Assembly: GCF_910588665.1 (NCBI RefSeq)
Contig: NZ_CAJUPR010000004.1
Coordinates: 1 to 64,000 of the forward strand
Length of the DNA: 64,000 nucleotides
Source of the DNA: an uncultured Brachyspira sp.
GTDB lineage: Bacteria > Spirochaetota > Brachyspiria > Brachyspirales > Brachyspiraceae
Direction of reading: 5' to 3'
Shown: positions 16,663-24,962 of the stretch, piece by piece
Layout: every line of letters starts with the position of its first letter
How positions within the stretch are numbered: the first letter of the stretch is position 1
Notes under the pieces: generated by a model
Database searches by the model: none
What the model saw: the letters and a program-made list of their open reading frames with translations, nothing else
Told to the model about the DNA's origin: nothing
Program-made: the position numbers and the translations under genes

Positions 16663-18210
16663 ATGCTAAAAAAAATTAAAATTATTTTTATACTGACTGC
16701 ATTTATTTTATTCTTATTTTCATGTTCCAATTCTGAAAAATCCGGGAATACGGGAACTCTCACAATTATACATATGAATGATACCCATGCGAAAGATGAA
16801 GAAGAGAAGATAATTAACAATGAAGTAAGTCCTCCGCAAACTAATTATATGTACGGAGCTTCAAGAAGAGCCTACTATATAAAACAAGTAAAATCTGCTG
16901 ATGATAATGTACTGGTTCTTCATGCAGGAGATACTATAACAGGAAGCGTTTATTCTACCGTATTTAGAGGCAGAGATGAAGTTAATATTATGAATATGAT
17001 TGAAGTAGATGCAGCCGCTTTAGGGAATCATTTTGCAGATTACGGGCTTGATAATTTTACTGAAATAATGAAAGAAAGAAAGTTTCCTACTATTTCCATA
17101 AATGTAAAAAATAAATCTGATAATAGCTATTATGCTTCTCCTTATATTGTTACAAATGTTAATGGACTCAATGTTGCCATTATCGGAGTAACCATATCGG
17201 ATTCTGTATATAATCCTAAAAATATTGAAAATATAATATTTGAAGAAGAAATAAAATCATTAAAAAACTTTATAAAAAAAATTCCTCTTAATACTACAAA
17301 TGATGTTACAATATTATTAAGTCATGTAGGCTATGAAAAAGATAAAAAAATTGCAGAGTCTATGCCTAATACTTTTGATGTAATAATAGGAGGACATAGC
17401 CATACACAATTGTATGAGCCTGATATAGTAAACGGAACTCCCATAGTGCAGGCAGGATATTACGGACATTTTTTGGGACATATTAATTTAAATGTTAATA
17501 ACGGTACTGTTGATAGTTTAGATTATAAATTAATTGAAATGAATAATGCTATAGAGCAGGATAATGATATGCTTTCTTTTATAAATGAAATGAAAGATGC
17601 TGTTAATAAGGAATTTAATGTAAGAATAGGAACTTTACCAGTAAAATTAGAGCATAACGGAATAAGATCCAATTCTATGGCTATAGGAAATTTTGCATGC
17701 GATTTGGTAAAAGATTCATACGGAAATGTGGATATGGTTATAATTAATTCAGGAAATTTAAGATCCGAATTGAAGTCGGGAGATATTACTTTGGGAAATA
17801 TACAAAATGAATTTGCGCCGTTTAATAATGAAGTTGCAATAGTTTCATTAAACGGAAAAGATTTGCTTAATATAATAAGACTTTCAGGTGAAAAAAGAGG
17901 AAAAGGAGGATTTTTACAATTTTCAAGAGGAGTAGAGGTAAAGTATACTTCCGACGGTAATTTTATATATGCAAAATTAAACGGTAAAGATATAAGCGAA
18001 TCTGAATATTATAATATAGCTCTGTCAGACTTTATACTAGACGGAGGAGACGGATATATTGATTATGAAAATAACCCTATAGGAAGAAAAGGAAAAAATA
18101 TAGTTATGACAGGAAACGATATAAGAGATTCTTTAATATCAAAAATAAAAGAACTTGATAATATATCTATTGATTATATTGATGAAAATCCTAGAGTAAT
18201 ATTTGAATAA
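16663..18210 (+). CDS. UshA-like 5'-nucleotidase lipoprotein
   Basis: A periplasmic metallophosphatase that removes phosphate from nucleotides or nucleotide sugars. The 515-residue protein opens with a signal peptide and lipobox (LFLFSCSNS, Cys near residue 21), then spacer and catalytic domain: IIHMNDTHAKDEEE (metal), GDTITGS, ALGNHFADYG (usually GNHEFDYG, so the Glu is replaced), LLSHVGYEKDK and GGHSHTQLY. The C-terminal 5'-nucleotidase domain has INSGNLRSELKSGDITLG and LDGGDGYIDY. I place the start at 16663, nine bases after AAGGAG; an upstream ATG at 16636 adds nine residues without a ribosome site. Alternatives in the family include 2',3'-cyclic phosphodiesterases. It ends at a strong terminator. 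Confidence 0.87.
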   Translation: MLKKIKIIFILTAFILFLFSCSNSEKSGNTGTLTIIHMNDTHAKDEEEKIINNEVSPPQTNYMYGASRRAYYIKQVKSADDNVLVLHAGDTITGSVYSTVFRGRDEVNIMNMIEVDAAALGNHFADYGLDNFTEIMKERKFPTISINVKNKSDNSYYASPYIVTNVNGLNVAIIGVTISDSVYNPKNIENIIFEEEIKSLKNFIKKIPLNTTNDVTILLSHVGYEKDKKIAESMPNTFDVIIGGHSHTQLYEPDIVNGTPIVQAGYYGHFLGHINLNVNNGTVDSLDYKLIEMNNAIEQDNDMLSFINEMKDAVNKEFNVRIGTLPVKLEHNGIRSNSMAIGNFACDLVKDSYGNVDMVIINSGNLRSELKSGDITLGNIQNEFAPFNNEVAIVSLNGKDLLNIIRLSGEKRGKGGFLQFSRGVEVKYTSDGNFIYAKLNGKDISESEYYNIALSDFILDGGDGYIDYENNPIGRKGKNIVMTGNDIRDSLISKIKELDNISIDYIDENPRVIFE

Positions 18211-18229
18211 AAAATATTTTACAATAAAT

Positions 18230-18266
18230 AAGATCCCTGTTTTTTATTAAACTAGGATCTTTTTTA
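18230..18266. terminator. Intrinsic terminator between ushA-like gene and deoB
   Basis: AAGATCC (18230-18236) and GGATCTT (18255-18261) with a T-run after, good for the plus-strand gene. It lies between convergent genes and may act on both. Confidence 0.85.
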
Positions 18267-18297
18267 TAATAATTAATATATAATGTAATTTTAGCTT

Positions 18298-19458
18298 TTA
18301 TAAAAAACAGCCTTTAAGTTTTGTATAGCCTAGCAAATGTTTTTCAATAGAAGCTGCAATTGATGAAAATGATTCTTTTATTCCTATATCTATATTCTTT
18401 CTCAATTTTTTTCCGAAAGCAAGTATAGGTATATACTCTCTTGTATGATCGCTGCCTTTATAAGTAGGATCGCATCCATGGTCTGCAGTTATAATAAGTA
18501 AATCATTGTCATTTAAACTCCCAATCATTTCTGGAATATATTTATCAAATTCTTCCAAAGCATTTTTATATCCTTTAGGATCTCTTCTATGTCCGTAAAG
18601 CATATCAAAATCTACTAAATTTGTAAATATCAATCCCTCATTAATTTCTTTAATAGCCTTTATTGTTTTTTCTATGCCGTCAAGATTATTTTTATTAGTT
18701 TGTCTGTTTTCTGTGATTCCTATGCCTGCAAATATATCGCTTGTTTTTCCAATCCCAATAACAGGAAGATTTTTATTTTTTATTCTGTCAAGCATAGTCT
18801 CTGCATTTGGAGGAATCGAATAATCATGCCTTCTTTCCGTTCTTTTATAATTTCCATTATTTCCTATATACGGACGTGCTATAACTCTTGCCACAGGCGA
18901 ATATTCACTGCATATTTCAAGGCTTTTTCTGCATATACTATAAAGTTCATCTATAGGTATTATTTCTTCATGCGCCGCTATTTGAAGTACGGAATCTGCA
19001 GATGTATAAATTATAAGAGAACCGTTTTTTATTTGCTCATCAGCATAGCAATCTATAACTTCCGTTCCTGAATAAGGTTTATTGCATACTGCCTTTCTTT
19101 TAGAAAACTCTTCTATCTTTTTTATTGTGATTTCAGGAAAACCATTTGGATAAGTATTAAACGGTTTTTCGGATACAAGCCCCGCTATTTCCCAATGTCC
19201 TGTAGTAGTGTCTTTCGATTTGGAAGCCTCCATAGCTTTTCCGTAATAGCCTATTGTATTATTATTTCTGCATACTCCTTTTATATCCGCTATATTTCCA
19301 AGCCCCATTTTTTCCATATTTGGAATACTTATTCCTCCGTTAACTTCAGCTAAATGTACAAGAGTGTTGGTCCCTTCATCTCCGAAAGATGCGGCATCGG
19401 GCAAGGCACCGACTCCGCAGCTGTCTGCCACTATTAAAACGGCTTTCTTTTTATTCAT
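18298..19458 (-). CDS. deoB: Phosphopentomutase DeoB
   Basis: DeoB interconverts (deoxy)ribose-1-phosphate and -5-phosphate, linking nucleoside salvage to the pentose pathway. The 386-residue protein is of standard length (E. coli about 407). It shows VLIVADSCGVGALPDA at the N-terminus, GTNTLVHLAE, the metal-binding/phosphorylated Thr region KSKDTTTGHWEIAG near residue 85, and near the C-terminus FDMLYGHRRDP and ITADHGCDPTYKGSDHTRE, the alkaline-phosphatase-like metal site. The next gene in the same direction upstream is nagB, with an 85-base gap. Nucleoside degradation would fit with the nearby nucleotidase. Confidence 0.95.
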   Translation of the reverse strand: MNKKKAVLIVADSCGVGALPDAASFGDEGTNTLVHLAEVNGGISIPNMEKMGLGNIADIKGVCRNNNTIGYYGKAMEASKSKDTTTGHWEIAGLVSEKPFNTYPNGFPEITIKKIEEFSKRKAVCNKPYSGTEVIDCYADEQIKNGSLIIYTSADSVLQIAAHEEIIPIDELYSICRKSLEICSEYSPVARVIARPYIGNNGNYKRTERRHDYSIPPNAETMLDRIKNKNLPVIGIGKTSDIFAGIGITENRQTNKNNLDGIEKTIKAIKEINEGLIFTNLVDFDMLYGHRRDPKGYKNALEEFDKYIPEMIGSLNDNDLLIITADHGCDPTYKGSDHTREYIPILAFGKKLRKNIDIGIKESFSSIAASIEKHLLGYTKLKGCFL

Positions 19459-19543
19459 ATTTAATTATCCTATATTTTATTTTTATAGATATAAAAAGAG
19501 GGCAGAATATACCATCTTTAAAAATAATATAATTACTTATTTT

Positions 19544-20293
19544 CTACTTTCTTTTTTTTTCTAAGCCTATAGAGTTAGCCAGCTCTTCATCTATAATAAC
19601 TACTACATCATTATGAAGCTTTAGAAAGGTAACAGGACATTTAGTTGTAATTTTATCGCTTGTAAGAAATTCTTTCATAGCGGCTGCTTTTCCCTTTCCT
19701 ATAGCGGCTATTACTATTTTTTTTGCCTTTAATATTCCGCCCATACCCATACTGAATGCTTCTTTAGGAACATCTTTTTCCGATTCAAAGTATCTTGAAT
19801 TAGCTTTTATAGTTTTTTCGTCAAGCTTTACGCATAAAGCATCAGCATGCAGATAATCGTCTGGTTCATTAAAAGCTATATGTCCGTTGGGACCTACGCC
19901 TAAAAGCTGTAAATCTCTGCTGTATTTATTCAGTTTATCATTAAATTCTTTTAAATTTTTATCTTTATCTCCAGTACCTTTTGGAACAAATGTATTTTTT
20001 TTATTAATATTAACATGATTGAACAAATTATTATCCATAAAATATCTGTAGCTTTGTTCATTTTTTCCGTCTAAGCCTCTATATTCGTCTAAGTTTATAG
20101 TCCTGACATTCTTAAAATCTATTTCTTTTTTCTGATAAGATTTTATAATATGAGGATAAACAACTTCTGCTGTACCTCCTGTGGCAAGTCCTAAAACTGC
20201 ATCTTTTTTTTCTTTTAAAAGATTAATGATTTCCGATGCAGCTTTTTTACCTACAGTATTTGCATCTTTAGCAATAACTAATCTTAATCCCAT
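19544..20293 (-). CDS. nagB: Glucosamine-6-phosphate deaminase NagB
   Basis: NagB converts glucosamine-6-phosphate to fructose-6-phosphate and ammonia. The 249-residue protein has LGLATGGTAEVVYPHI near residue 35, RTINLDEYRGLDGKNEQSYR near 75 with the catalytic Asp, LQLLGVGPNGHIAFNEPDD near 130 with the His, and TFLKLHNDVVVIIDEELAN at the end. The C-terminus (EKKRK) lacks the longer regulatory tail of enteric NagB, as in other short forms. AAGGAG is placed before the ATG. Its upstream neighbour on the same strand is the mannitol-gene scar. Confidence 0.95.
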   Translation of the reverse strand: MGLRLVIAKDANTVGKKAASEIINLLKEKKDAVLGLATGGTAEVVYPHIIKSYQKKEIDFKNVRTINLDEYRGLDGKNEQSYRYFMDNNLFNHVNINKKNTFVPKGTGDKDKNLKEFNDKLNKYSRDLQLLGVGPNGHIAFNEPDDYLHADALCVKLDEKTIKANSRYFESEKDVPKEAFSMGMGGILKAKKIVIAAIGKGKAAAMKEFLTSDKITTKCPVTFLKLHNDVVVIIDEELANSIGLEKKRK

Positions 20294-20416
20294 AATAATT
20301 TACTCCTTTTTTATTATATATCGTTTTTGCGATTATAACATATATATTATTTATTATCAAACATATAAATAAGGATTAAAAAACTGATTAATATTTTTTG
20401 TATATAGAATTTATGT

Positions 20417-20748
20417 TCATCTTCTTTCAAATACATGACTTTTTATTAAAACAGCTCCGCTTTCTATCATAGCTTCCAATACTATATCTTTAATATTTTC
20501 GTCATTTATAGATTCATATACAGTTTTTTTATTATTTATAAATCCTAAGTATACAGTTATTGCATGTCCTATATTTAAAGTAAATAATTTTATTTTAATA
20601 GTTAGGAAGCAGATATCTAAGTGCGGGATCATTTAATGTTTCATTTGGAAACCACCATGTAGGAATTAAAAATGCAGTTATTAATCCCCATTCTATAAAA
20701 GCGGCAATATTCGGCTGTACCATATTTTTATATTTTATCCAATTTCAT
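20417..20748 (-). pseudogene. Deletion scar joining mtlA start to mtlD end
   Basis: Reading leftward, a ribosome site GGAG (complement of 20757-20760) and ATG at 20748 are followed, after a short frame disturbance, by QPNIAAFIEWGLITAFLIPT, then WWFPNETLNDPALRYLLP. This is the N-terminus of the mannitol PTS permease MtlA, where the expected text is close to PNIGAFIAWG..ITA..IPTGW. The message then jumps, near 20590, into KLFTLNIGHAITVYLGF and ENIKDIVLEAMIESGAVLIK, the C-terminal region of mannitol-1-phosphate dehydrogenase MtlD. So roughly the middle of the operon (most of MtlA, any EIIA, most of MtlD) has been lost in one deletion. Neither piece can work. Confidence 0.85.
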
Positions 20749-20842
20749 AATGAAATCTCCTTGAAATTTAAGTACTATTGTTATATCATGTTTTTATATT
20801 TTTAAAATGATAAATATTTTTTTGTATTTTAAGGACTATTGT

Positions 20843-21499
20843 ATGTGTATTATAAAACCTAAAGCTGTAATATTTGATTTTGACGGAACATTAGTTGATA
20901 GCGAAAGTATTTATACTAAATCTTTAATAGCTGTTTCTGATAAAATGAATGTACTTAAAAATATTGATTTTAAATCTATTGCAGGCATGCAGACAAATGA
21001 TATTCATGATATTTTAAAAAAGGATGGACATTATGTTCCTGATAATTTTTTCACCGAAACAGAAAAATATTTTTATAAATTGCTTGAAACAGATTTAATT
21101 GTATTTGACGGTGTTATGGAGACATTGGAGAGATTTAAAAACTTTGATATTGTTATAGCTTCTAATAGCAATATTAACTATGTAAAAAAATATTCCGACA
21201 TAAAAGGAATATCTAAATATATTAAAGATTATTCCTGCTTTAATGAAAAATTAAAAGCTAAGCCTGAACCAGATTTATTTTTATATGCATTTGAACTTCT
21301 TAAAAAATATAATAATAATTTAAAAAAAGATGATGTTTTAATATTTGAAGACAGCTTAGCAGGAATTGAAGCTGCTGAAAAATCAGGTATTAAATCTGCG
21401 GCAGTAACTAATAGCTACAGTAAAGAAGAACTATTAAAAAAAGGCGCTTATATAGTTTTAGATAAAATAAATGAAATATTTAATTATATAGAAATATAG
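20843..21499 (+). CDS. HAD-family phosphatase / beta-phosphoglucomutase-like
   Basis: A cytoplasmic haloacid-dehalogenase hydrolase of 218 residues. Motif I is AVIFDFDGTLVDSES (nucleophile and acid Asp), motif II IVIASNSN, motif III the Lys in EKLKAKPEPDLF, and motif IV LIFEDSLAGIEAAEKSG. The helical cap after motif I is the small C1 type, as in phosphoglucomutase, phosphoglycolate and sugar-phosphate phosphatases; the substrate cannot be decided. I choose the ATG at 20843 because AAGGA (20831-20835) stands seven bases upstream; an in-frame ATG at 20807 would add twelve hydrophobic residues. Confidence 0.85.
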   Translation: MCIIKPKAVIFDFDGTLVDSESIYTKSLIAVSDKMNVLKNIDFKSIAGMQTNDIHDILKKDGHYVPDNFFTETEKYFYKLLETDLIVFDGVMETLERFKNFDIVIASNSNINYVKKYSDIKGISKYIKDYSCFNEKLKAKPEPDLFLYAFELLKKYNNNLKKDDVLIFEDSLAGIEAAEKSGIKSAAVTNSYSKEELLKKGAYIVLDKINEIFNYIEI

Positions 21500-21620
21500 T
21501 TTTATAATAACTAATTTATATTTTATACTCTTAAAAATATATCTTTATTATATCATAATTATTGAAATTTATATATATAAATATAATATAAAAGTAATAG
21601 TTAAAAATTAAGGATTTAAT

Positions 21621-22055
21621 ATGTTAAAAGAAATGTTATATGGTAAAATACAAATTACTGAAAGTGTAAAAGATTGGAAAGAAGCCTTGAGGATAGCCGC
21701 TAAGCCTCTTTTAGATACTAAAAATATAGAACCTAGATATGTGGATTCTATTATAGAAAATGTAAATAAGAACGGACCTTATATAGTTATAACCGATGGT
21801 GTTGCTATGCCTCATTCAAGACCTGAAGAAGGCGTTATAAAAAAAGGAATGAGTTTATTAAAAGTAAAAAACGGCGTAGACTTTTATCAGACTGAAAAGA
21901 AAGTATATTTATTTTTTACATTGGCGGCTGAAGATTCTGACAGTCATCAAGATGCTATAGCTGATTTGGCAGATGTTCTCGGAGATGATGATTTACTTAA
22001 AAAAATAATAGAAGAAGATTTAACACAGGAAGAAATTTTAAGTTTATTTAATTAA
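21621..22055 (+). CDS. PTS sugar transporter EIIA component (fructose/mannitol/ascorbate family)
   Basis: EIIA accepts phosphate from HPr and passes it to a EIIB domain. The 144-residue single domain has the phosphorylated His in TDGVAMPHSRPEEGVIKKG near residue 68, then KVYLFFTLAAEDSDSHQDAI and ADLADVLGDDDLLKK, which is typical of the ascorbate-type (UlaC-like) PTS_EIIA_2 group. No EIIB or EIIC gene is adjacent, so it is a stand-alone component. It lies just beyond the mannitol-gene scar but on the other strand. It may serve a distant permease or a regulatory role. Confidence 0.88.
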   Translation: MLKEMLYGKIQITESVKDWKEALRIAAKPLLDTKNIEPRYVDSIIENVNKNGPYIVITDGVAMPHSRPEEGVIKKGMSLLKVKNGVDFYQTEKKVYLFFTLAAEDSDSHQDAIADLADVLGDDDLLKKIIEEDLTQEEILSLFN

Positions 22056-22080
22056 TTTGTATTAAGTCAGATTGACAAAT

Positions 22081-22102
22081 GGGCTTCAAATTAATGAAGC
22101 CC
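22081..22102. terminator. Hairpin between EIIA gene and glyA
   Basis: GGGCTTCA (22081-22088) and TGAAGCCC (22095-22102) form an eight-base-pair hairpin between convergent genes. T-runs are poor on both sides, so its strength as a terminator is uncertain. Confidence 0.5.
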
Positions 22103-22112
22103 CTGAAAAATA

Positions 22113-23519
22113 TTACATATCGGCTATAAACTTATACATAGGAAATTTTCTGCATAAAGCACCTACTTTTTTAGCAATAGAATTTATTATTTTTTCATCA
22201 TTGCTGTTGCTTAAAACTTCATCTATATATTGAGTTAATTCCATAATATCTTTTTCTTTCAAACCTCTGGTAGTAACGGCAGGGGTTCCTAATCTTATGC
22301 CGCTTGTAATCATTGGAGATTCCGTATCATATGGTATGCCGTTTTTATTAATAGTTATATGAGCCTTATCTAAAACAGCTTCGGCAGTCTGTCCTGTGAT
22401 TCCTTTAGATTTTTTTACATCAGCTAATATTAAATGCGTATCTGTACCGCCTGATATTAATTCATATCCTTTAGCTAAAAACATATTAGCCATAGCCTCC
22501 GCATTTTTTATAACTTGTTCCTGATATTTAATAAATTTAGGATCCAATGCCTCTTTAAAGCATACAGCTTTAGCAGCTATAACATGCATTAAAGGTCCTC
22601 CCTGTATCCCAGGAAATATGGTTTTATCAACCTTTTTAGCTAAATCCTCCTCAGTGGAAATAATATATCCTCCTCTGGGACCTCTTAAAGTTTTATGAGT
22701 AGTGCCTGTAACAAAATGTGCATAGGGAATGGGGCTTGGGTGAACTCCAGCAGCTACAAGACCTGCAATATGCGCCATATCTACCATCAGCATAGCGCCT
22801 ACTTCATCAGCAATTTCTCTGAATTTTTTGAAGTCAATAAATCTGGGATAAGCGCTTGCTCCTGCGACTATCAATTTAGGATTAACTCTTTTAGCTATAT
22901 CTCTCACTTCGTCATAATCTATTTGCATAGTATCTTTTCTGACATTATAATGTTCAAAATTATAAATTTTTCCTGAGAAATTTACATTTTTGCCATGTGT
23001 TAAATGTCCGCCTGAATCCAGAGACAGACCTAAGCATGTGTCTCCCGGCTGAAGAACTGCCATATAAACACCCATATTAGCCTGAGAACCAGAATGAGGC
23101 TGTACATTTACAAAAGGCGCTTTAAATAATTTTTTTGCCCTTTCTATAGCCAAGTTTTCCACAACATCAACTTCGCTGCATCCTCCGTAATATCTTTTTG
23201 ACGGATAACCCTCTGCATATTTATTGGTAAATATAGAACCCTGCGCTTCCATAACGGCTCGTGAAACTATATTTTCGCTTGCTATAAGTTCAAAACCGTT
23301 AATCTCTCTTTTATACTCATTTTTCATTGCAGCAAATATTTCTTTATCAGCACTTTTTAATGCAGCTTCCGATACATAATACTTAGATGCGGACACTTTT
23401 GCAGTTTTTACCGCTTTTTTAGAACTTGCAGCATTTTTTTTAACAACCGTTTTTTTAGCAGATTGTGCCACCTTTTTAGATGAAGATTTATCTGCTGATT
23501 TTTTCTTAGATACAGCCAT
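22113..23519 (-). CDS. glyA: Serine hydroxymethyltransferase GlyA with Lys/Ala-rich N-terminal tail
   Basis: GlyA converts serine and tetrahydrofolate to glycine and methylene-tetrahydrofolate using PLP. The main body (from about residue 58) is standard: FELIASENIVSRAVMEAQGS, YAEGYPSKRYYGGCSEVD, QPHSGSQANMGVYMAVLQPG, and VTGTTHKTLRGPRGG with the PLP lysine near residue 273. Total length is 468, against about 415 normally, because about 45-50 extra residues stand in front (SKKKSADKSSSKKVAQSAKK and similar), very rich in Lys, Ala and Ser like a histone H1 tail. The start is secure: GGAGGAAAC directly precedes ATG at 23519, and the frame is open throughout. With fhs at 26077 it belongs to the one-carbon pathway. 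Confidence 0.95.
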   Translation of the reverse strand: MAVSKKKSADKSSSKKVAQSAKKTVVKKNAASSKKAVKTAKVSASKYYVSEAALKSADKEIFAAMKNEYKREINGFELIASENIVSRAVMEAQGSIFTNKYAEGYPSKRYYGGCSEVDVVENLAIERAKKLFKAPFVNVQPHSGSQANMGVYMAVLQPGDTCLGLSLDSGGHLTHGKNVNFSGKIYNFEHYNVRKDTMQIDYDEVRDIAKRVNPKLIVAGASAYPRFIDFKKFREIADEVGAMLMVDMAHIAGLVAAGVHPSPIPYAHFVTGTTHKTLRGPRGGYIISTEEDLAKKVDKTIFPGIQGGPLMHVIAAKAVCFKEALDPKFIKYQEQVIKNAEAMANMFLAKGYELISGGTDTHLILADVKKSKGITGQTAEAVLDKAHITINKNGIPYDTESPMITSGIRLGTPAVTTRGLKEKDIMELTQYIDEVLSNSNDEKIINSIAKKVGALCRKFPMYKFIADM

Positions 23520-23801
23520 GTTTCCTCCGATGAAATCTATTTTTAATCATTTTTTTTATTTAAAGCAATGATATACCAATATAATTTTTTTTTCAATTAT
23601 TAAAATTGTATAATATATATTTTTTTATAATTTAAATATATATAAATAATTTTTATATGAGATTATAATAAAAAGCAGTAAATCAAAATAGGATTTAAAT
23701 AATTTAATTTATTATTGCAAAACATAGTTATAGATAGTATAATAAAGCTCATAATTAAATATTTTTAATATAAATAAAAAATTAATTCTTAAAGGTATAA
23801 T

Positions 23802-24209
23802 ATGAAAATATTATTTATATGTTTAGGTTTTCTTTTCATAGGCATAGGAGCAGTAGGAATAGCAGTGCCCATTTTGCCTACTACTCCTTTTCTTTTACTT
23901 GCATCTTTCTTTTTTGCAAAAGGCTCTAAAAGATTTCATAATTGGTTTATGTCTACAAAATTGTATAAAAAATATTTAAAAAGCTTTGCTGAATCAAGGG
24001 CTATGACTTTAAAATCTAAACTTACCATATTGATTCCTGTAAGTGCTATGCTTATCATAACATTTATTTTTGTTAATAACTTATATGCCAGAATTATTAT
24101 AGCTTTGCTTATTACTGCAAAATATTTTTATTTCTTCACTCAAATAAAAACTATAAAAGATCCGCAGGGAATAAGGAGCTTGAAAGAAAGCAATAGAGAG
24201 GAATTCTAA
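23802..24209 (+). CDS. DUF454 (YbaN-like) inner-membrane protein
   Basis: A 135-residue membrane protein with about three helices: residues 2-30 (LFICLGFLFIGIGAVGIAVP), about 75-92 and 95-113. The signature PILPTTPFLLLASFFFAKGS followed by RFHNWFMSTKLYKKYL is that of the DUF454/YbaN family. Function of the family is unknown. It starts with ATG after AAAGG. The 282-base gap before it (23520-23801) is AT-rich; I see no gene in it. Confidence 0.85.
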   Translation: MKILFICLGFLFIGIGAVGIAVPILPTTPFLLLASFFFAKGSKRFHNWFMSTKLYKKYLKSFAESRAMTLKSKLTILIPVSAMLIITFIFVNNLYARIIIALLITAKYFYFFTQIKTIKDPQGIRSLKESNREEF

Positions 24210-24265
24210 ACTTTAATATTTTATTATAATAAACAGAGTTTTCTTGTTATTTTTGGAGATAGTAT

Positions 24266-24880
24266 ATGAAAATATTAAAATATATTTTTACTGCGGGTAT
24301 TATGTTTTCTTATTTATTTAATGATGTTTATGCGAGTGAAAATAATGAAGATACAAATAAAAAGGGATTTCAATCCGTATTAGATAATAGATTTTTTTCC
24401 ATAGGATTATTCAGCAGCGCCGACTCTATAAAAACAACCGTGAATATGGAATTGGGTTTTAAGATAATGAAATATAATAATTTCCAGATTAAAAGCTATA
24501 CTATTATAACAGGATCAAAGATATATGATGACAATCCGCAAATGTATCAATTAGGATTTATTCAGAAGCTTGCATTTGGCGGAAATGATGAATATACAGG
24601 AGAGATAGGCATATCCAGATATGGTTTTATTTTTTTTGGTTTTGGTTTTTTATCATTTAATCCTGACAAAAGCGGAAAGTTTTTATTTGATTCTCCTTAT
24701 TATTGGGAAGTCGGCGGAGGTGCGGGTTTTAATATAAATGTAAGCAAACATATATCAATGCTGCTTGAGTTCGGAGGAGGAATTCATCTTGTACCAGAAG
24801 GAGAAAAACTCGGATATCATAAAAAAATTAATAAAGCAGGATTTGGAAGAATCAGTATAGGTGCAAGGTATTATTTTTAA
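24266..24880 (+). CDS. Outer-membrane beta-barrel-like protein
   Basis: A 204-residue exported protein with a signal peptide (ILKYIFTAGIMFSYLFNDVYA, cleaved near residue 23). The mature part shows alternating short strands rich in Gly and aromatic residues (EIGISRYGFIFFGFGFLSF, WEVGGGAGFNINVS, MLLEFGGGIHLVP) and ends with GARYYF, a C-terminal phenylalanine typical of outer-membrane barrels. I do not recognise the family. It is likely a small barrel in the outer membrane. A large hairpin ends it. Confidence 0.65.
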   Translation: MKILKYIFTAGIMFSYLFNDVYASENNEDTNKKGFQSVLDNRFFSIGLFSSADSIKTTVNMELGFKIMKYNNFQIKSYTIITGSKIYDDNPQMYQLGFIQKLAFGGNDEYTGEIGISRYGFIFFGFGFLSFNPDKSGKFLFDSPYYWEVGGGAGFNINVSKHISMLLEFGGGIHLVPEGEKLGYHKKINKAGFGRISIGARYYF

Positions 24881-24899
24881 TTGCTGTTTATTAAAAAAT

Positions 24900-24945
24900 A
24901 ATTACTTAGAATAAATAAAATTTTATTTGTACTAAGTAATTATTT
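24900..24945. terminator. Bidirectional terminator
   Basis: AATTACTTAG (24900-24909) pairs with CTAAGTAATT (24932-24941), with an inner AAATAAAA/TTTTATTT stem. T-rich on both outer sides, it can end both the barrel gene and the dehydrogenase gene. Confidence 0.8.
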
Positions 24946-24962
24946 TATACATATGTTTTTTA

